From: a virus
Length of the DNA: 64,000 nucleotides
IMG/VR virus record: IMGVR_UViG_3300027782_000034
Span: 1 to 64,000 of that record
Strand: one strand, 5' to 3'
The notes under the pieces are model-generated. The model saw only the letters and a list, made by a program, of their open reading frames with translations. It was not told where the DNA came from and did not search any database. Shown here one piece after another: positions 28,470-37,665 of this stretch; position 1 is the stretch's first letter, and the number at the start of each line of letters is the position of its first letter. The translations under genes and the position numbers were made by a program.

Positions 28470-29426
28470 TTAGGATGGCTGCTCGATCTCGTTCATAAAA
28501 TTTGGGTCGTCAACGCACACCTCCAGCTTGACAACTAAACGATTAAATTTGCTGCAAGTATTTGAAACTATACGATGAAGATGCTCTGTGCATAATACAT
28601 TGGTAAGAACATAGTCTTTTATCTGGTCTATAAGACTTGGACCATTGTCTGTTTCTTCCTTGTAATAACCTTTTTCTTTTAAGAAAACATCCCAGAACGA
28701 TTCTGCAGTAGGGTGCGTTTCTTTAGTTAAGCCATCTGGTAATGTAATGTGTAAGGCACTTTGTTGTGCAGATAGGCTAGTAAGCTGGAGGTAAAGTCTA
28801 AGCCTATTTAAATATTCATAATAATCGTGATCTGTGGCTATAACACCCATCTTCTGTGCCCTAAATGTTTCTTGGTATAGCACATCGATTTCACGCAGTG
28901 TTAATGATCGTAACGATAAGCGCAAATGACCGGAGTATAGTAGGTAACGCTTGGTAAATACTTTTTGTCCCAACAGCATATGGAGAAAACCAAGCTTATC
29001 TGTGTGGCTAGGAGCTTCAATAACTGGCATGTTACAATCCCAGCCACATTGAGGACAAATATGCAGAGCAGAACCTAATTGTCCATCGTCTGTTTTATCT
29101 TCTTCTGGTTCTGTATCGGCTGCCATAGGCGGTTCAGGTATGGCAAAATCACTAGGTAAGCTGGGAACTGCATCTTCAATAGCTGCACTAGTTTCTGTTT
29201 GTACTTGCAAAGGTGGCTCAAGAACCATTGGAGGGGATTCAGCGGTATCTTCTGTAACATTAACCCCTACGAATTCTACCTTTACATCTTTTAGCTTTAC
29301 ATCTTGCTTAGGTGGTGGAACATGCCCAAGAGAAATCAATGCCTCTTCTAAAGTCTGGCCTTTAGCCTTAGCTACTTCTTCTAATAGCTGTCGTTCATCT
29401 TCAGAAATTCTGCTCAAATCAATCAT
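28470..29426 (-). CDS. Tail assembly chaperone (shorter product)
   Basis: 318 residues with AAGGAG upstream of ATG at 29426. The N-terminal 130 residues are acidic and Pro-rich and probably disordered. A short CPQCGWDC zinc-knuckle-like element is next (about residue 124), followed by a helical domain (GFLHMLLGQKVFTKRYLLYSG) that resembles proteins upstream of tape measure genes in other large phages. It ends TAA at 28470 and shares the -1 slip site at its penultimate ~10 codons with the downstream frame, so most ribosomes should make this form and a minority the long form. Confidence 0.75.
   Translation of the reverse strand: MIDLSRISEDERQLLEEVAKAKGQTLEEALISLGHVPPPKQDVKLKDVKVEFVGVNVTEDTAESPPMVLEPPLQVQTETSAAIEDAVPSLPSDFAIPEPPMAADTEPEEDKTDDGQLGSALHICPQCGWDCNMPVIEAPSHTDKLGFLHMLLGQKVFTKRYLLYSGHLRLSLRSLTLREIDVLYQETFRAQKMGVIATDHDYYEYLNRLRLYLQLTSLSAQQSALHITLPDGLTKETHPTAESFWDVFLKEKGYYKEETDNGPSLIDQIKDYVLTNVLCTEHLHRIVSNTCSKFNRLVVKLEVCVDDPNFMNEIEQPS
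28497..28506 (-). promoter_or_regulatory. Programmed -1 ribosomal frameshift site
   Basis: On the minus strand the bases CCCAAATTTT are read as C-CCA-AAT-TTT. Both C-CCA-AAT and A-AAT-TTT match the X-XXY-YYZ slippery heptamer, so two overlapping sites are present. A -1 slip enters the frame of 27961-28455 with no stop between them. It is 26-36 bases before the zero-frame stop. I did not identify a definite downstream pseudoknot. Confidence 0.85.
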
Positions 29427-29435
29427 CGTTGCTCC

Positions 29436-32231
29436 TTAGAGTGAATAATTTCCGTCACATGGTTCTAGTTTCCAGTCAGGAAAATTAGGTTCTTCGTAGT
29501 CTTCTTTGTAACCTTCCCGACTCTTTGCTGCACTAGTTCCAAACAATTTAAACTTATCTTCGGCACTATACCTTACAAATTTATCCCCAGATACCCAGTT
29601 AGCTTTACCAGGCCATGGGTATAAATCCTCACCTTGGTACAACACTGGATTTTCAGCCCAATGCTCCCCAGCAGACTGCAGCATACCCATACGCTCTAAT
29701 TGCTGCCATCTAGTTTCTAATAGAAAAAATGTAGAATAACCATAAGTCCCGCCCGCTTTGTCTTCATCCCTATAAGAAAAACCAATTTGATTACCTAGTA
29801 AATTATTGTCGCCCGGCTGTTTAGGAAGCCAAGCATAGTTAGGGTAGTACCCTTGAAATATCGGGTTTCCTGCGTCGGTAGCATTTTCAGAAAATACCTC
29901 GTATTCATTAATAAATTTATTAATATCTCGTATAAATTTTTCTTCATCGCTATCCCCAACTATGGCTTTGTAACATGCCATTTTTTCAAGACAGTACATG
30001 CCTCCTATAGCATATACGCTGCCGTCTACACCAAGATTACCTCTTTGAACGATACACACATTACGATCCATAACAGTTGGACCATGGACCTTAGAAAAAC
30101 TAGGACCAAAATAGTGAGATGAAGACATCTGGGTAGCCCCTTGGCCTACCGGCGAATGCCATATACCCACCCCTTCTGAGCAGAAAAAGTCAAACGCTTT
30201 ACCATAGCACACTACACGTGATCGCCCATTAGCACAGTCTATGATGAAATCCCCGCTGCCTTCTGGATCACCTTCTTCTACCCCTGTGCGAATGTAGGCA
30301 GTTTTTGACATAGCATTAACCGAACCACCTCGGCTAAGCAGTGTGATTCCAGATGCTATAACCTCCTCTCCAATAAGCCCTTCATACAGTTGTGAAGACC
30401 CTTGCCCTTTAGATTCTAAAAGCATGCCACCAGATCCAGAATTACCGGCAAGCAGCTGCATATTATTCTCAGCTTTAATCCTAACATCGTTTTCATTTGA
30501 AGAAATATCTACGCTGCCTTTAGCTCTAATTATTGCTTCTTTTGCTAATGTCACTACACGAGAACCTGACATCAACATTATGTCACCACCAGCCTCCAAT
30601 CTAATTTGTCCGCCACCCATCAGAAGCTGCGAACCATATCCGTCACCAAGAACAATGCTGCCATCCTCTGCAATTGTGATAAATGCTGCGGTGTTGTAGT
30701 AGTTTACATTTTGGTATCGGCTATCAATCCTCATAACCTTAGGGCTAATTTCAACATAGGCTGTAGACATTCTCCCACGGTAAAAACGAATCTCTGTTAG
30801 CGGGCTATTGTTGTCACCTTCTTCTGGGTAATCGTAATCTCTTTTATGGTAAGAAAAGGGATGAGTAGACTTCCAGTTGTAATGATGTGTAAGCAAATCC
30901 ATAATGCCGGCGGGTCGTAGCATATTTTTAAGCAAAGAAACATCTTGGTCTTTCCAGTCTCGAACCTTGTGCTCAGGTCCCTCTCCATATACTCCACTAA
31001 ACTTGTATTCCTCTTTACCGGGTCTTTCTAAATAATCATCACCTTTAGCGTCTTCCGCTAACCGCTTGCGCCTAGGGTTGGGAATTAATGGGTATTTGGC
31101 CAATAGAATCTGTTTTGCAGACCTTACCGAATAACTGCCATCTAGTGCTATTAGTTCTTGGAATAACCCTACATCTTTATCTGCCTCTGCCTCCGTCATT
31201 AATCTTTTGCCACTATTCTTAGCTGGTTTCATTAATGTGCGGTTAAACCCTTGCCCTAGATAACCAGTGTAATCCGTTAAGCGATAGATTGGAGTTTGGC
31301 TTTGGTCTTGTACTTCTTCTGTTCCAAATGGGAATTCTCTGTCTAACTGAACATCTTCTGGGCTGTTGGTTTTAGTGAATCTTTGCTGTGGTGCATACAT
31401 TCCTGTGGCTTCCCACGGATAGGTTGCATGCCCAATCATAGATAAGTTTTCACCTTCATCGTACTGCTGTATATTATGGGTGCAATACGACATGATGTTT
31501 AAAGACAAGCCAGCTAATTTGGTGTAATTATCAAAGTAGTTTAACCACAGTCCACAAGCTTCGTTTACTCGTAGATAAGTCTGAAAAGAATCAATTAGAA
31601 GCCCAATACCTGTTTCAGACATGCGGACATATTCACCGATAGTCCCATCCATTGGCCTACCACAAGATTGGGAAACCCAGCCATGAGCCATTGCCGTTGA
31701 TTTTGGAATATTGCGATAAGCTTCTACCTTCTTGACACCAGAGTTACCACCCTGCTGAACATGATCTGACGCATTAAAATCGTCGTGCATTACAGGGGAA
31801 GGAATAATTGCTAAGATGTAAGCTAGCTCAGCTGTATCTGGTTTCCAAATCAACACATTAGAATTAGGTGGGATTACTTCGCCTGAGCGTACCCCCAGCG
31901 GGGTTCGAGAATGGTTAGAGACAGCAGTTGCGATGCAAGTGCCTTGCCTTCCAGTTAATTGAACTTTGTAACAGTGAACATAAGGAAGGGCTAAGATCAC
32001 ACGACCAACGCGCAAAGGTGAGTCGGAGTTTAAAGGAGTTGTGTAGTTGGCTGCATTATTTTTGGGGTCACTGACTTGCCCGCCATTTAGTAACTGATCC
32101 CAAGGAGAAGCTGCATCCACTTTAGATTGGATTGCAGAAAGTAAACCAAGGTCTCCGGCATTAGCCCCCGTGGACTTTTCATTGTACACTGCGGGTTTAT
32201 TATCAACGGAAGAACCTGCATTGTATGTCAT
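29436..32231 (-). CDS. Central tail spike protein (gp5/VgrG-like)
   Basis: 931 residues. Residues ~72-146 look like an OB-fold (GRVILALPYVHCYKVQLTG). Residues ~515-600 form a repeating beta-prism/helix with alternating hydrophobics (GGQIRLEAGGDIMLMSGS and IRAKGSVDI), the needle seen in gp5 and VgrG. The C-terminal ~280 residues are mixed and probably wrap the spike or carry a tip. It lies between tube and chaperone genes. It functions in membrane puncture at the end of the tail tube. No lysozyme domain is recognised. Confidence 0.75.
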   Translation of the reverse strand: MTYNAGSSVDNKPAVYNEKSTGANAGDLGLLSAIQSKVDAASPWDQLLNGGQVSDPKNNAANYTTPLNSDSPLRVGRVILALPYVHCYKVQLTGRQGTCIATAVSNHSRTPLGVRSGEVIPPNSNVLIWKPDTAELAYILAIIPSPVMHDDFNASDHVQQGGNSGVKKVEAYRNIPKSTAMAHGWVSQSCGRPMDGTIGEYVRMSETGIGLLIDSFQTYLRVNEACGLWLNYFDNYTKLAGLSLNIMSYCTHNIQQYDEGENLSMIGHATYPWEATGMYAPQQRFTKTNSPEDVQLDREFPFGTEEVQDQSQTPIYRLTDYTGYLGQGFNRTLMKPAKNSGKRLMTEAEADKDVGLFQELIALDGSYSVRSAKQILLAKYPLIPNPRRKRLAEDAKGDDYLERPGKEEYKFSGVYGEGPEHKVRDWKDQDVSLLKNMLRPAGIMDLLTHHYNWKSTHPFSYHKRDYDYPEEGDNNSPLTEIRFYRGRMSTAYVEISPKVMRIDSRYQNVNYYNTAAFITIAEDGSIVLGDGYGSQLLMGGGQIRLEAGGDIMLMSGSRVVTLAKEAIIRAKGSVDISSNENDVRIKAENNMQLLAGNSGSGGMLLESKGQGSSQLYEGLIGEEVIASGITLLSRGGSVNAMSKTAYIRTGVEEGDPEGSGDFIIDCANGRSRVVCYGKAFDFFCSEGVGIWHSPVGQGATQMSSSHYFGPSFSKVHGPTVMDRNVCIVQRGNLGVDGSVYAIGGMYCLEKMACYKAIVGDSDEEKFIRDINKFINEYEVFSENATDAGNPIFQGYYPNYAWLPKQPGDNNLLGNQIGFSYRDEDKAGGTYGYSTFFLLETRWQQLERMGMLQSAGEHWAENPVLYQGEDLYPWPGKANWVSGDKFVRYSAEDKFKLFGTSAAKSREGYKEDYEEPNFPDWKLEPCDGNYSL

Positions 32232-32270
32232 ATGTGTCTCACCTTATGGTGCGTTTGGAGCTTAAAGCTC

Positions 32271-32301
32271 AAAAAACTGGCCCAACCGAAGTTGAGCCAG
32301 T
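32271..32301 (-). terminator. Rho-independent terminator after tail tube gene
   Basis: Minus strand ACTGGCTCAAC-TTCG-GTTGGGCCAGT then TTTTT: an 11-bp stem with one G-U pair, a TTCG tetraloop and a U tract. It lies ~19 bases downstream of the tube stop and upstream of the spike start, so it should reduce read-through from the highly expressed tube gene. Confidence 0.85.
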
Positions 32302-32319
32302 CGGTTTAAAATCCGGAAT

Positions 32320-32877
32320 TTACTTAGCGACTGCACAATCTAGGTTTGCAAACATGAGTGTAATATTTTCATTTACAAGCATGTCCTGCGAACCTACAGT
32401 AACGCCAATGTTAGTCATCAGCGCACCCGAGATGGTGTAAGCCACTTTGTTAAAAGTACCAGTACCAACAGCATTTTTAAGTGCTACAGGAGGAGTAGGC
32501 TTATCTTGCTTTCCCACGCCCGTAAGACCACAGCCACCCGCAAAGGTGAATGTCAAATCTTGGGGGGCACAAACATTACCCATTGCTAGGTAAAAATCGC
32601 AAAGTGCTCCTGACTGTGGTCCAAGTATTCGAGCAATCGTTCCTTGGCCTTGTGTACGACCTCCCACATAGAACACAGGAACAGTACCCGCACCTAGCCC
32701 ACCTGCGGAGCCACCATTTGAAACATCATAGATGCGTGCGACTTGTTGTGCAAATGAGATTTGAACATTCTGCACAATACCTAGTCCGGTGGTAGCACCT
32801 GCAAATGTAAGAGCAGCCACATCCGATGCGAAAGCTCCAGCAAATTGCGTCTTCTGTCTTTGATAGATATCTGACAT
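32320..32877 (-). CDS. Tail tube protein
   Basis: 185 residues, rich in Gly, Ala and Val, with the compact beta-barrel style of major tube proteins. It follows directly after the sheath gene and is bracketed by two terminators, as expected for a protein needed in hundreds of copies. A strong AAGGAG site precedes ATG at 32877. It forms the inner tube of the contractile tail. Sequence family is not specific, so the call combines size, order and bracketing. Confidence 0.75.
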   Translation of the reverse strand: MSDIYQRQKTQFAGAFASDVAALTFAGATTGLGIVQNVQISFAQQVARIYDVSNGGSAGGLGAGTVPVFYVGGRTQGQGTIARILGPQSGALCDFYLAMGNVCAPQDLTFTFAGGCGLTGVGKQDKPTPPVALKNAVGTGTFNKVAYTISGALMTNIGVTVGSQDMLVNENITLMFANLDCAVAK

Positions 32878-32938
32878 ATTAAATTACTCCTTGAAATTAT
32901 AAAGCTATAAAGCCACTCATAGCGGTTAGCCACTAGGG

Positions 32939-32968
32939 AAAAACTAGGGGGCTGGCTGGCCCCCTAGT
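32939..32968 (-). terminator. Rho-independent terminator after sheath gene
   Basis: Minus strand ACTAGGGGGC-CAGCCA-GCCCCCTAGT followed by TTTT: a 10-bp perfect GC-rich stem and U tract. It begins ~11 bases after the sheath stop and ends ~62 bases before the tube start. A TATAAT-like element occurs near 32900 on the minus strand, so a tube promoter is possible. Confidence 0.9.
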
Positions 32969-32978
32969 AAAGGCCACA

Positions 32979-35786
32979 TTAAACTACAAGGTGTAATTCA
33001 ATGTTGTTTAATGCGTATGGTACTTCCAAGTTAATGTAAGCAACATAACGATCTTTAAACAATTCAGAAACAAAGAACCGTTCAACCGTTGCGCTAATCA
33101 ACTGACCACCAAGATTGGGGGTAGTTCGCTCAATTCGCAAAGTACGAATTAGCTTGCCCATGCCACCAAGGATAATATCTTCCATTGATGGGGTTACATT
33201 AGTAACACCAATAAATGGAGCAAAGTAATCCTTGAAGCGATAGCTAATGCTATCCACATTGCGAGTAAGCATTTCTTCACGCTGATTGATGTCTGCGTAG
33301 TCACCAGTGGTTACAGCATGACGAGTATGAATTTGGCCAACAGCATCCTGTTGTACAACCCATACACCAGAAAGAGCTAAGATATCTCGCTGAGGCTTGT
33401 TAAACTTGTCGTTTGTCCGTTGTGTGCTGGAAAATCCAGAAATTTCCACATTGGTCAAACCTTGTTGTGGAAGCACGGCAGAAGACAAGCCAGCAAGTGC
33501 TGCATTCAAAAAGTAACCTGATTGAATGGTACCCGATGATTCGATGCGGTCAGGCCATGTGGCTCTAACACGTCGGTCACCATAAGCACCTGCACTCTTA
33601 GCGATTTCTACAGCTTCTTCGCTGTTAGAAAGATTGCGCCAAACTTCGATTTTGGATGGGACCAACTGTTCTACAGCAGGACCAGTCTTAATTCGAAGTT
33701 GACCTTCAGACTGAACTTCATCTACAACAAATTCGCTGTAGGTGTAGTTGCCGAAGCCATCGCCAGTGTACAACCCACGCACGATGTCACCAGGTCTTAC
33801 GCCATTTCTTTCGAACCCAGCGTTACCTGCGGGAACATAAACAATGGTGTAATCAACTGCAACAGTAGTGGGATCAGCTTCAAATCTAGCTAAAACAAGT
33901 TCCCCATCGATGCTGGTTGCTTCCATATGGTTAGGTATGGTAGAGCCAGCTGCCACGATTGGAACTTCAGGAATGCCTTGCAAGTTTGCCCAAAGCACTC
34001 GCCAAAGTCCTTCGGAGGCGGAGGAGCAACTACTAACATGAGCTTGGAACAAGTCAAGTACTGTTGCGTTGTTGGTCAATGGCACCAAGTTGTAGGCATC
34101 ATCTCGGCTTAACAACACTTCTAGCACTTCATCCCAGTAGTTAACATTGTTAGGATCGTTAACTGCGGTGTAAAGCACAGGAGTACCATTGCTGTTGGAT
34201 AGAGCCTTGAACACGCCCCATTTAAGAGGATTGTCAGGAGTCAAAGAACCATAGATATCATCAATGTTACCTACATCAGCAATGCTGTTTACCATGCCAG
34301 CCAAGTCGGGTAACCAACAACGATATTCAAGATACAGTTCACCATAGCCTGCTTCTGCAGAAGAGTAGACATCCAAAGGTGTAGCAGTACCGATTTCAGC
34401 ATCGTAAGCTACAATTCCGGATTTTACAGTAAACTCAACATCAGACTGTTCCCAGTTGGTAAGAGGAGCCATACCAGTACGATTTGCAGTCACTTCAAGA
34501 AGTGGCTTGCGAATGTACAGATCAACTCCAACTTCTTCACAACCGCCAAAGGTCTGATCTAGATTATCCCCAAGTATAATGGTGCGAATTGGACCATCGC
34601 TGGTGCCATTGGCTTGAACATAAAATTTGTCGCCTTTGCGTAAACCTGCAGTGCTAGTCAATTTGAATGACACACCACGAGTTCCAATCGCAAGACAGGT
34701 GTTGTCAGCGATTACGGAAGGGCCACTTTGATCAACACCATCAGTGGTAGAAACAGAAATCTCAGGATGAGCAGACCAAGCACCACCTTTAGTAACTGTT
34801 ACTACATAATTGGTGTCTGAGTTGCTTACATAAGTTCCGCAAGATGTCGATGTAGGAGCATCGAATGTCTGTGAAACTGTCATGGTAAACACTTGCCCCT
34901 CAAGGATATCAACATCGCTAACGCCAGCTGCTGCAGAAGCTGCGGCAGAAGGGATAGTAACGGTGCTACCAAAAGTTACAAGCAAACCACGTGTTCCAAC
35001 TGCAGTTGCACCATCTACTGACAAGGAGGACTGATTATCAGTACCACTTGCAGAAGTTACACGGAAACGTGCGGTAGACAAGTCTCCACCGATGGAACCA
35101 TCTAAAACCGTAAGAGTGTAGACTTCGTTGATTACACCGGAAGGTAATCCATTGTAGGTACCAGAAGGTGTGATAGTGATAGAGTTAGCCACACCAGTGG
35201 TGCGTACTGCAACGGAAGAACCACTTTGAGTGGCTTTATTGGTAGAGGCTGCGATTGGAGTATCGATGGAAGAGGCAACTACATTTGCAACAAACCCACG
35301 GACATAAGTCCATAAGGTAAGTACATCAGCAGTAGCTCCGGGACCATCTGCAACTCCACGCACTCGAATAACATCACCAATTTTTACATCACGGTTGCCA
35401 AACACAGCATTGCGTGCATAGCTACCGCTGGAAACAAAATTCACACAGCTTGAGTGAATTCGGTTACGGTAGTTATGTACTTTTGCCAAGTAGAAACCGC
35501 TGGTAGCTGGATCAGAAAAATACTTTAACAAAGCATCTTTGATAAATAGTTTGGTATAGCTTTCGTCAACCACGGCACCAGCTGGACGCTCAGGCCAAGG
35601 GAAAGCAGCGGATGTGCCTTCGTCATAAAAGCCTAAGTTACCAAATTCTCTTTCGTTTTCATCGCTGTAACGAACGAGTTTGGCATGACCGCCAGAGATA
35701 TGTGCTGACAGCGGGTTAGCTGCTGCAGCGGGTTGAATAGTAAAATCTTGGAAAACAAGAACTTGCGGAAGAACATAAGTTGCCAT
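32979..35786 (-). CDS. Tail sheath protein
   Basis: 935 residues. The C-terminal ~300 residues carry the conserved sheath core: GVWVVQQDAVGQIHTRHAVT, an RNVDSISYRFKDYFAPFIG segment, and an end strand for handshake contacts. In the middle (residues ~190-420) are two tandem beta-sandwich-like insertions with matching AVGTRGLLVTF and AIGTRGVSFKL elements. These enlarge it well beyond T4 gp18 (~660 residues) and should project from the tail surface. It forms the contractile sheath. Confidence 0.85.
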   Translation of the reverse strand: MATYVLPQVLVFQDFTIQPAAAANPLSAHISGGHAKLVRYSDENEREFGNLGFYDEGTSAAFPWPERPAGAVVDESYTKLFIKDALLKYFSDPATSGFYLAKVHNYRNRIHSSCVNFVSSGSYARNAVFGNRDVKIGDVIRVRGVADGPGATADVLTLWTYVRGFVANVVASSIDTPIAASTNKATQSGSSVAVRTTGVANSITITPSGTYNGLPSGVINEVYTLTVLDGSIGGDLSTARFRVTSASGTDNQSSLSVDGATAVGTRGLLVTFGSTVTIPSAAASAAAGVSDVDILEGQVFTMTVSQTFDAPTSTSCGTYVSNSDTNYVVTVTKGGAWSAHPEISVSTTDGVDQSGPSVIADNTCLAIGTRGVSFKLTSTAGLRKGDKFYVQANGTSDGPIRTIILGDNLDQTFGGCEEVGVDLYIRKPLLEVTANRTGMAPLTNWEQSDVEFTVKSGIVAYDAEIGTATPLDVYSSAEAGYGELYLEYRCWLPDLAGMVNSIADVGNIDDIYGSLTPDNPLKWGVFKALSNSNGTPVLYTAVNDPNNVNYWDEVLEVLLSRDDAYNLVPLTNNATVLDLFQAHVSSCSSASEGLWRVLWANLQGIPEVPIVAAGSTIPNHMEATSIDGELVLARFEADPTTVAVDYTIVYVPAGNAGFERNGVRPGDIVRGLYTGDGFGNYTYSEFVVDEVQSEGQLRIKTGPAVEQLVPSKIEVWRNLSNSEEAVEIAKSAGAYGDRRVRATWPDRIESSGTIQSGYFLNAALAGLSSAVLPQQGLTNVEISGFSSTQRTNDKFNKPQRDILALSGVWVVQQDAVGQIHTRHAVTTGDYADINQREEMLTRNVDSISYRFKDYFAPFIGVTNVTPSMEDIILGGMGKLIRTLRIERTTPNLGGQLISATVERFFVSELFKDRYVAYINLEVPYALNNIELHLVV

Positions 35787-35817
35787 TAGTGGCCTCCTGC
35801 CTAAGAATGTATAAGAG

Positions 35818-36549
35818 TTATGGTCCTTGGTACCGAGAGCTTAGATTGACTTGACCCCCGTCCAGTGATCCAGTGAAAGAAAAACCTTGCATCGGCAGTG
35901 ATTCGTTTTTAAGCTGCCAGACGTGCTCGTAAGCCCATCCAACAGTTATAGGAATCACATAATTTTCCGTGGACTCTTCAAGTTCTTGAATAGCCCCTAC
36001 ATCGGTGACCGAGAAGTTTCTCAGTCCAAGGTTCTGGCGAATCGGCCACATGCAGGCAATCAGTTGCCCTAGGACCTCCGCAGCCAGAATCTCTGTTGAA
36101 GCACCCGTTCCATGGATGCAGAAAAGAGTATGCGACCCAACAAACATTGTTGCATGCCGAGTAATCGCACCCTTTTCGGTTTCGTATGCCGCTTCTCCGC
36201 CTCCAAAGATAAACCCACCGCCTAAACCAAGGGGCGTATCCTTAAAAGCATTGCGTTTTATCATTATAGCTGGTCGTTTTTCAACAAGGTCAGGTCTATA
36301 ACGATACACACTTTCGATGAGTATACCCGAGTTGACTTGTTCTTTCCATACATATTGTTTCATTTCTGGACTAATAATGTTTGTAGGATTAGACCATTGC
36401 CTAATTAACAAATCACGCAGAAAACCGGTGATAAGTAAAGGCTGCCACCCATTGTCACATAAGTAGCTAATATCAACTGTGCTCTGGACTTTTTGAGCAT
36501 CTCGCTCAGGAGGGGGTACGCTTGGTGGACACCATTCTGCTGTATTCAT
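35818..36549 (-). CDS. Putative tail terminator / sheath-proximal neck protein
   Basis: 243 residues. It starts at ATG 36549 with AAGGAG about 10 bases before, so it truly overlaps the end of the upstream gene by 44 bases. A Gly-rich loop (LGLGGGFIFGGGEAAYETEKG) lies mid-protein. Position just before the sheath matches tail terminator or tail completion proteins of contractile phages. No motif is decisive. Confidence 0.5.
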   Translation of the reverse strand: MNTAEWCPPSVPPPERDAQKVQSTVDISYLCDNGWQPLLITGFLRDLLIRQWSNPTNIISPEMKQYVWKEQVNSGILIESVYRYRPDLVEKRPAIMIKRNAFKDTPLGLGGGFIFGGGEAAYETEKGAITRHATMFVGSHTLFCIHGTGASTEILAAEVLGQLIACMWPIRQNLGLRNFSVTDVGAIQELEESTENYVIPITVGWAYEHVWQLKNESLPMQGFSFTGSLDGGQVNLSSRYQGP

Positions 36550-36775
36550 CGATGTCTAACTCCTTACTAGTTATGTGTTTGTAAATCTTAGTTGCTGGAA
36601 CATCAAATTTCAGCATACTCAGCCTACCTATTAGTGAGCTTGGTTTTCTATCGGTAGCAACCTCGGGTTTAATATAAGGCACAGCTGGCTTCTCTGCACT
36701 TGCTCGAGAAGGGGCACGGGGTGCATTACCAAAGTCAGGAGTGCTGGGTGATATTGATCTTGGTATATATGGCAT
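36506..36775 (-). CDS. Small Pro/Ser-rich neck-region protein
   Basis: 89 residues, with a basic, Pro/Ser-rich and probably disordered first half and a helical second half. It overlaps the next gene by 44 bases. Function unknown. Confidence 0.4.
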   Translation of the reverse strand: MPYIPRSISPSTPDFGNAPRAPSRASAEKPAVPYIKPEVATDRKPSSLIGRLSMLKFDVPATKIYKHITSKELDIDEYSRMVSTKRTPS

Positions 36776-36782
36776 AAGTATC

Positions 36783-37649
36783 TCAGGTTAAGGATTCTAA
36801 CCATTCATCTTGCTGCGGTATCGCAATTTTATAAACCACATCCGAAAATGGGGCAGGGCGTAGTTCTACATTAGCAATTAAGGGTACGCCTCTTATCTCA
36901 GCAGTGTGTTGAATAGACTGTATGTAATAGCGGTCATCTGTTTTACGATTGACCCATACATCCTGTTCACTAATTAAAGGTAACATTAGCATTCGTGCGG
37001 ATACTTTAATGTCTTGAATCGTACCTCGCATACCTTGGTCATCTATATTCATGTTCTGTGATTGCGGAGAAAAGTCAGCCCAAATGCAACCAACTGGATA
37101 AAAATAACCGCACTCTTTGCCGGTTCCCCAGCATTGAGGGCAGTAAGGGTTGGTAACTTCTAAAGTTTGAAAATCAGAACATATGGGGCAATTATCTCCC
37201 ATTGCTCTACGCTTTAACAAATACCCATCTTGTGAAATATGTTTAAACCTTAGCTTTTCTTTCCTCACAATTTCTTTTGCTATTCTCCAGTCTCTAACAG
37301 ACAGAATACCCGCTTTTGCAACTGGATCGGAATAGTAGACTCCAACAGAGGTGGTTAGCTTAACCCTATAATAAACGGGTAAAGTTATAACACTGTAGGT
37401 TGCTTGCCCTGGATCAATTGCGTAGCAGGCATTAACGAGAGGAAGCCCAACATTCTCCCAGTCATCCGCAGTCGAAGTGCCACCATGACCTACTTGTAAT
37501 TGAAAAGTCCAAGGGGTGGGGTCTAAAAAAGTGGGGAGCAGTGACCACATAACATGGGTGCCACCTCGTATTAAATACGAGACATGCACCATATCAAAAA
37601 CATTTTCACAGGAAGGCGGGCATTGATCTGTTTCGCAGTTGTTATACAT
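36783..37649 (-). CDS. Putative head-tail connector with zinc ribbon
   Basis: 288 residues. A rubredoxin-type Cys set, CPIC...CPQC with two further Cys shortly after (ECGY and GC), lies at about residues 155-190 and probably binds zinc. It is flanked by beta-rich domains, the N-terminal one fibronectin/Ig-like. Position between the adaptor and the terminator suggests a neck or head-completion protein. A Cys-rich N-terminus (CETDQCPPSC) is also present. Confidence 0.5.
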   Translation of the reverse strand: MYNNCETDQCPPSCENVFDMVHVSYLIRGGTHVMWSLLPTFLDPTPWTFQLQVGHGGTSTADDWENVGLPLVNACYAIDPGQATYSVITLPVYYRVKLTTSVGVYYSDPVAKAGILSVRDWRIAKEIVRKEKLRFKHISQDGYLLKRRAMGDNCPICSDFQTLEVTNPYCPQCWGTGKECGYFYPVGCIWADFSPQSQNMNIDDQGMRGTIQDIKVSARMLMLPLISEQDVWVNRKTDDRYYIQSIQHTAEIRGVPLIANVELRPAPFSDVVYKIAIPQQDEWLESLT

Positions 37650-37665
37650 ATCAAGCTCCGCTGTG

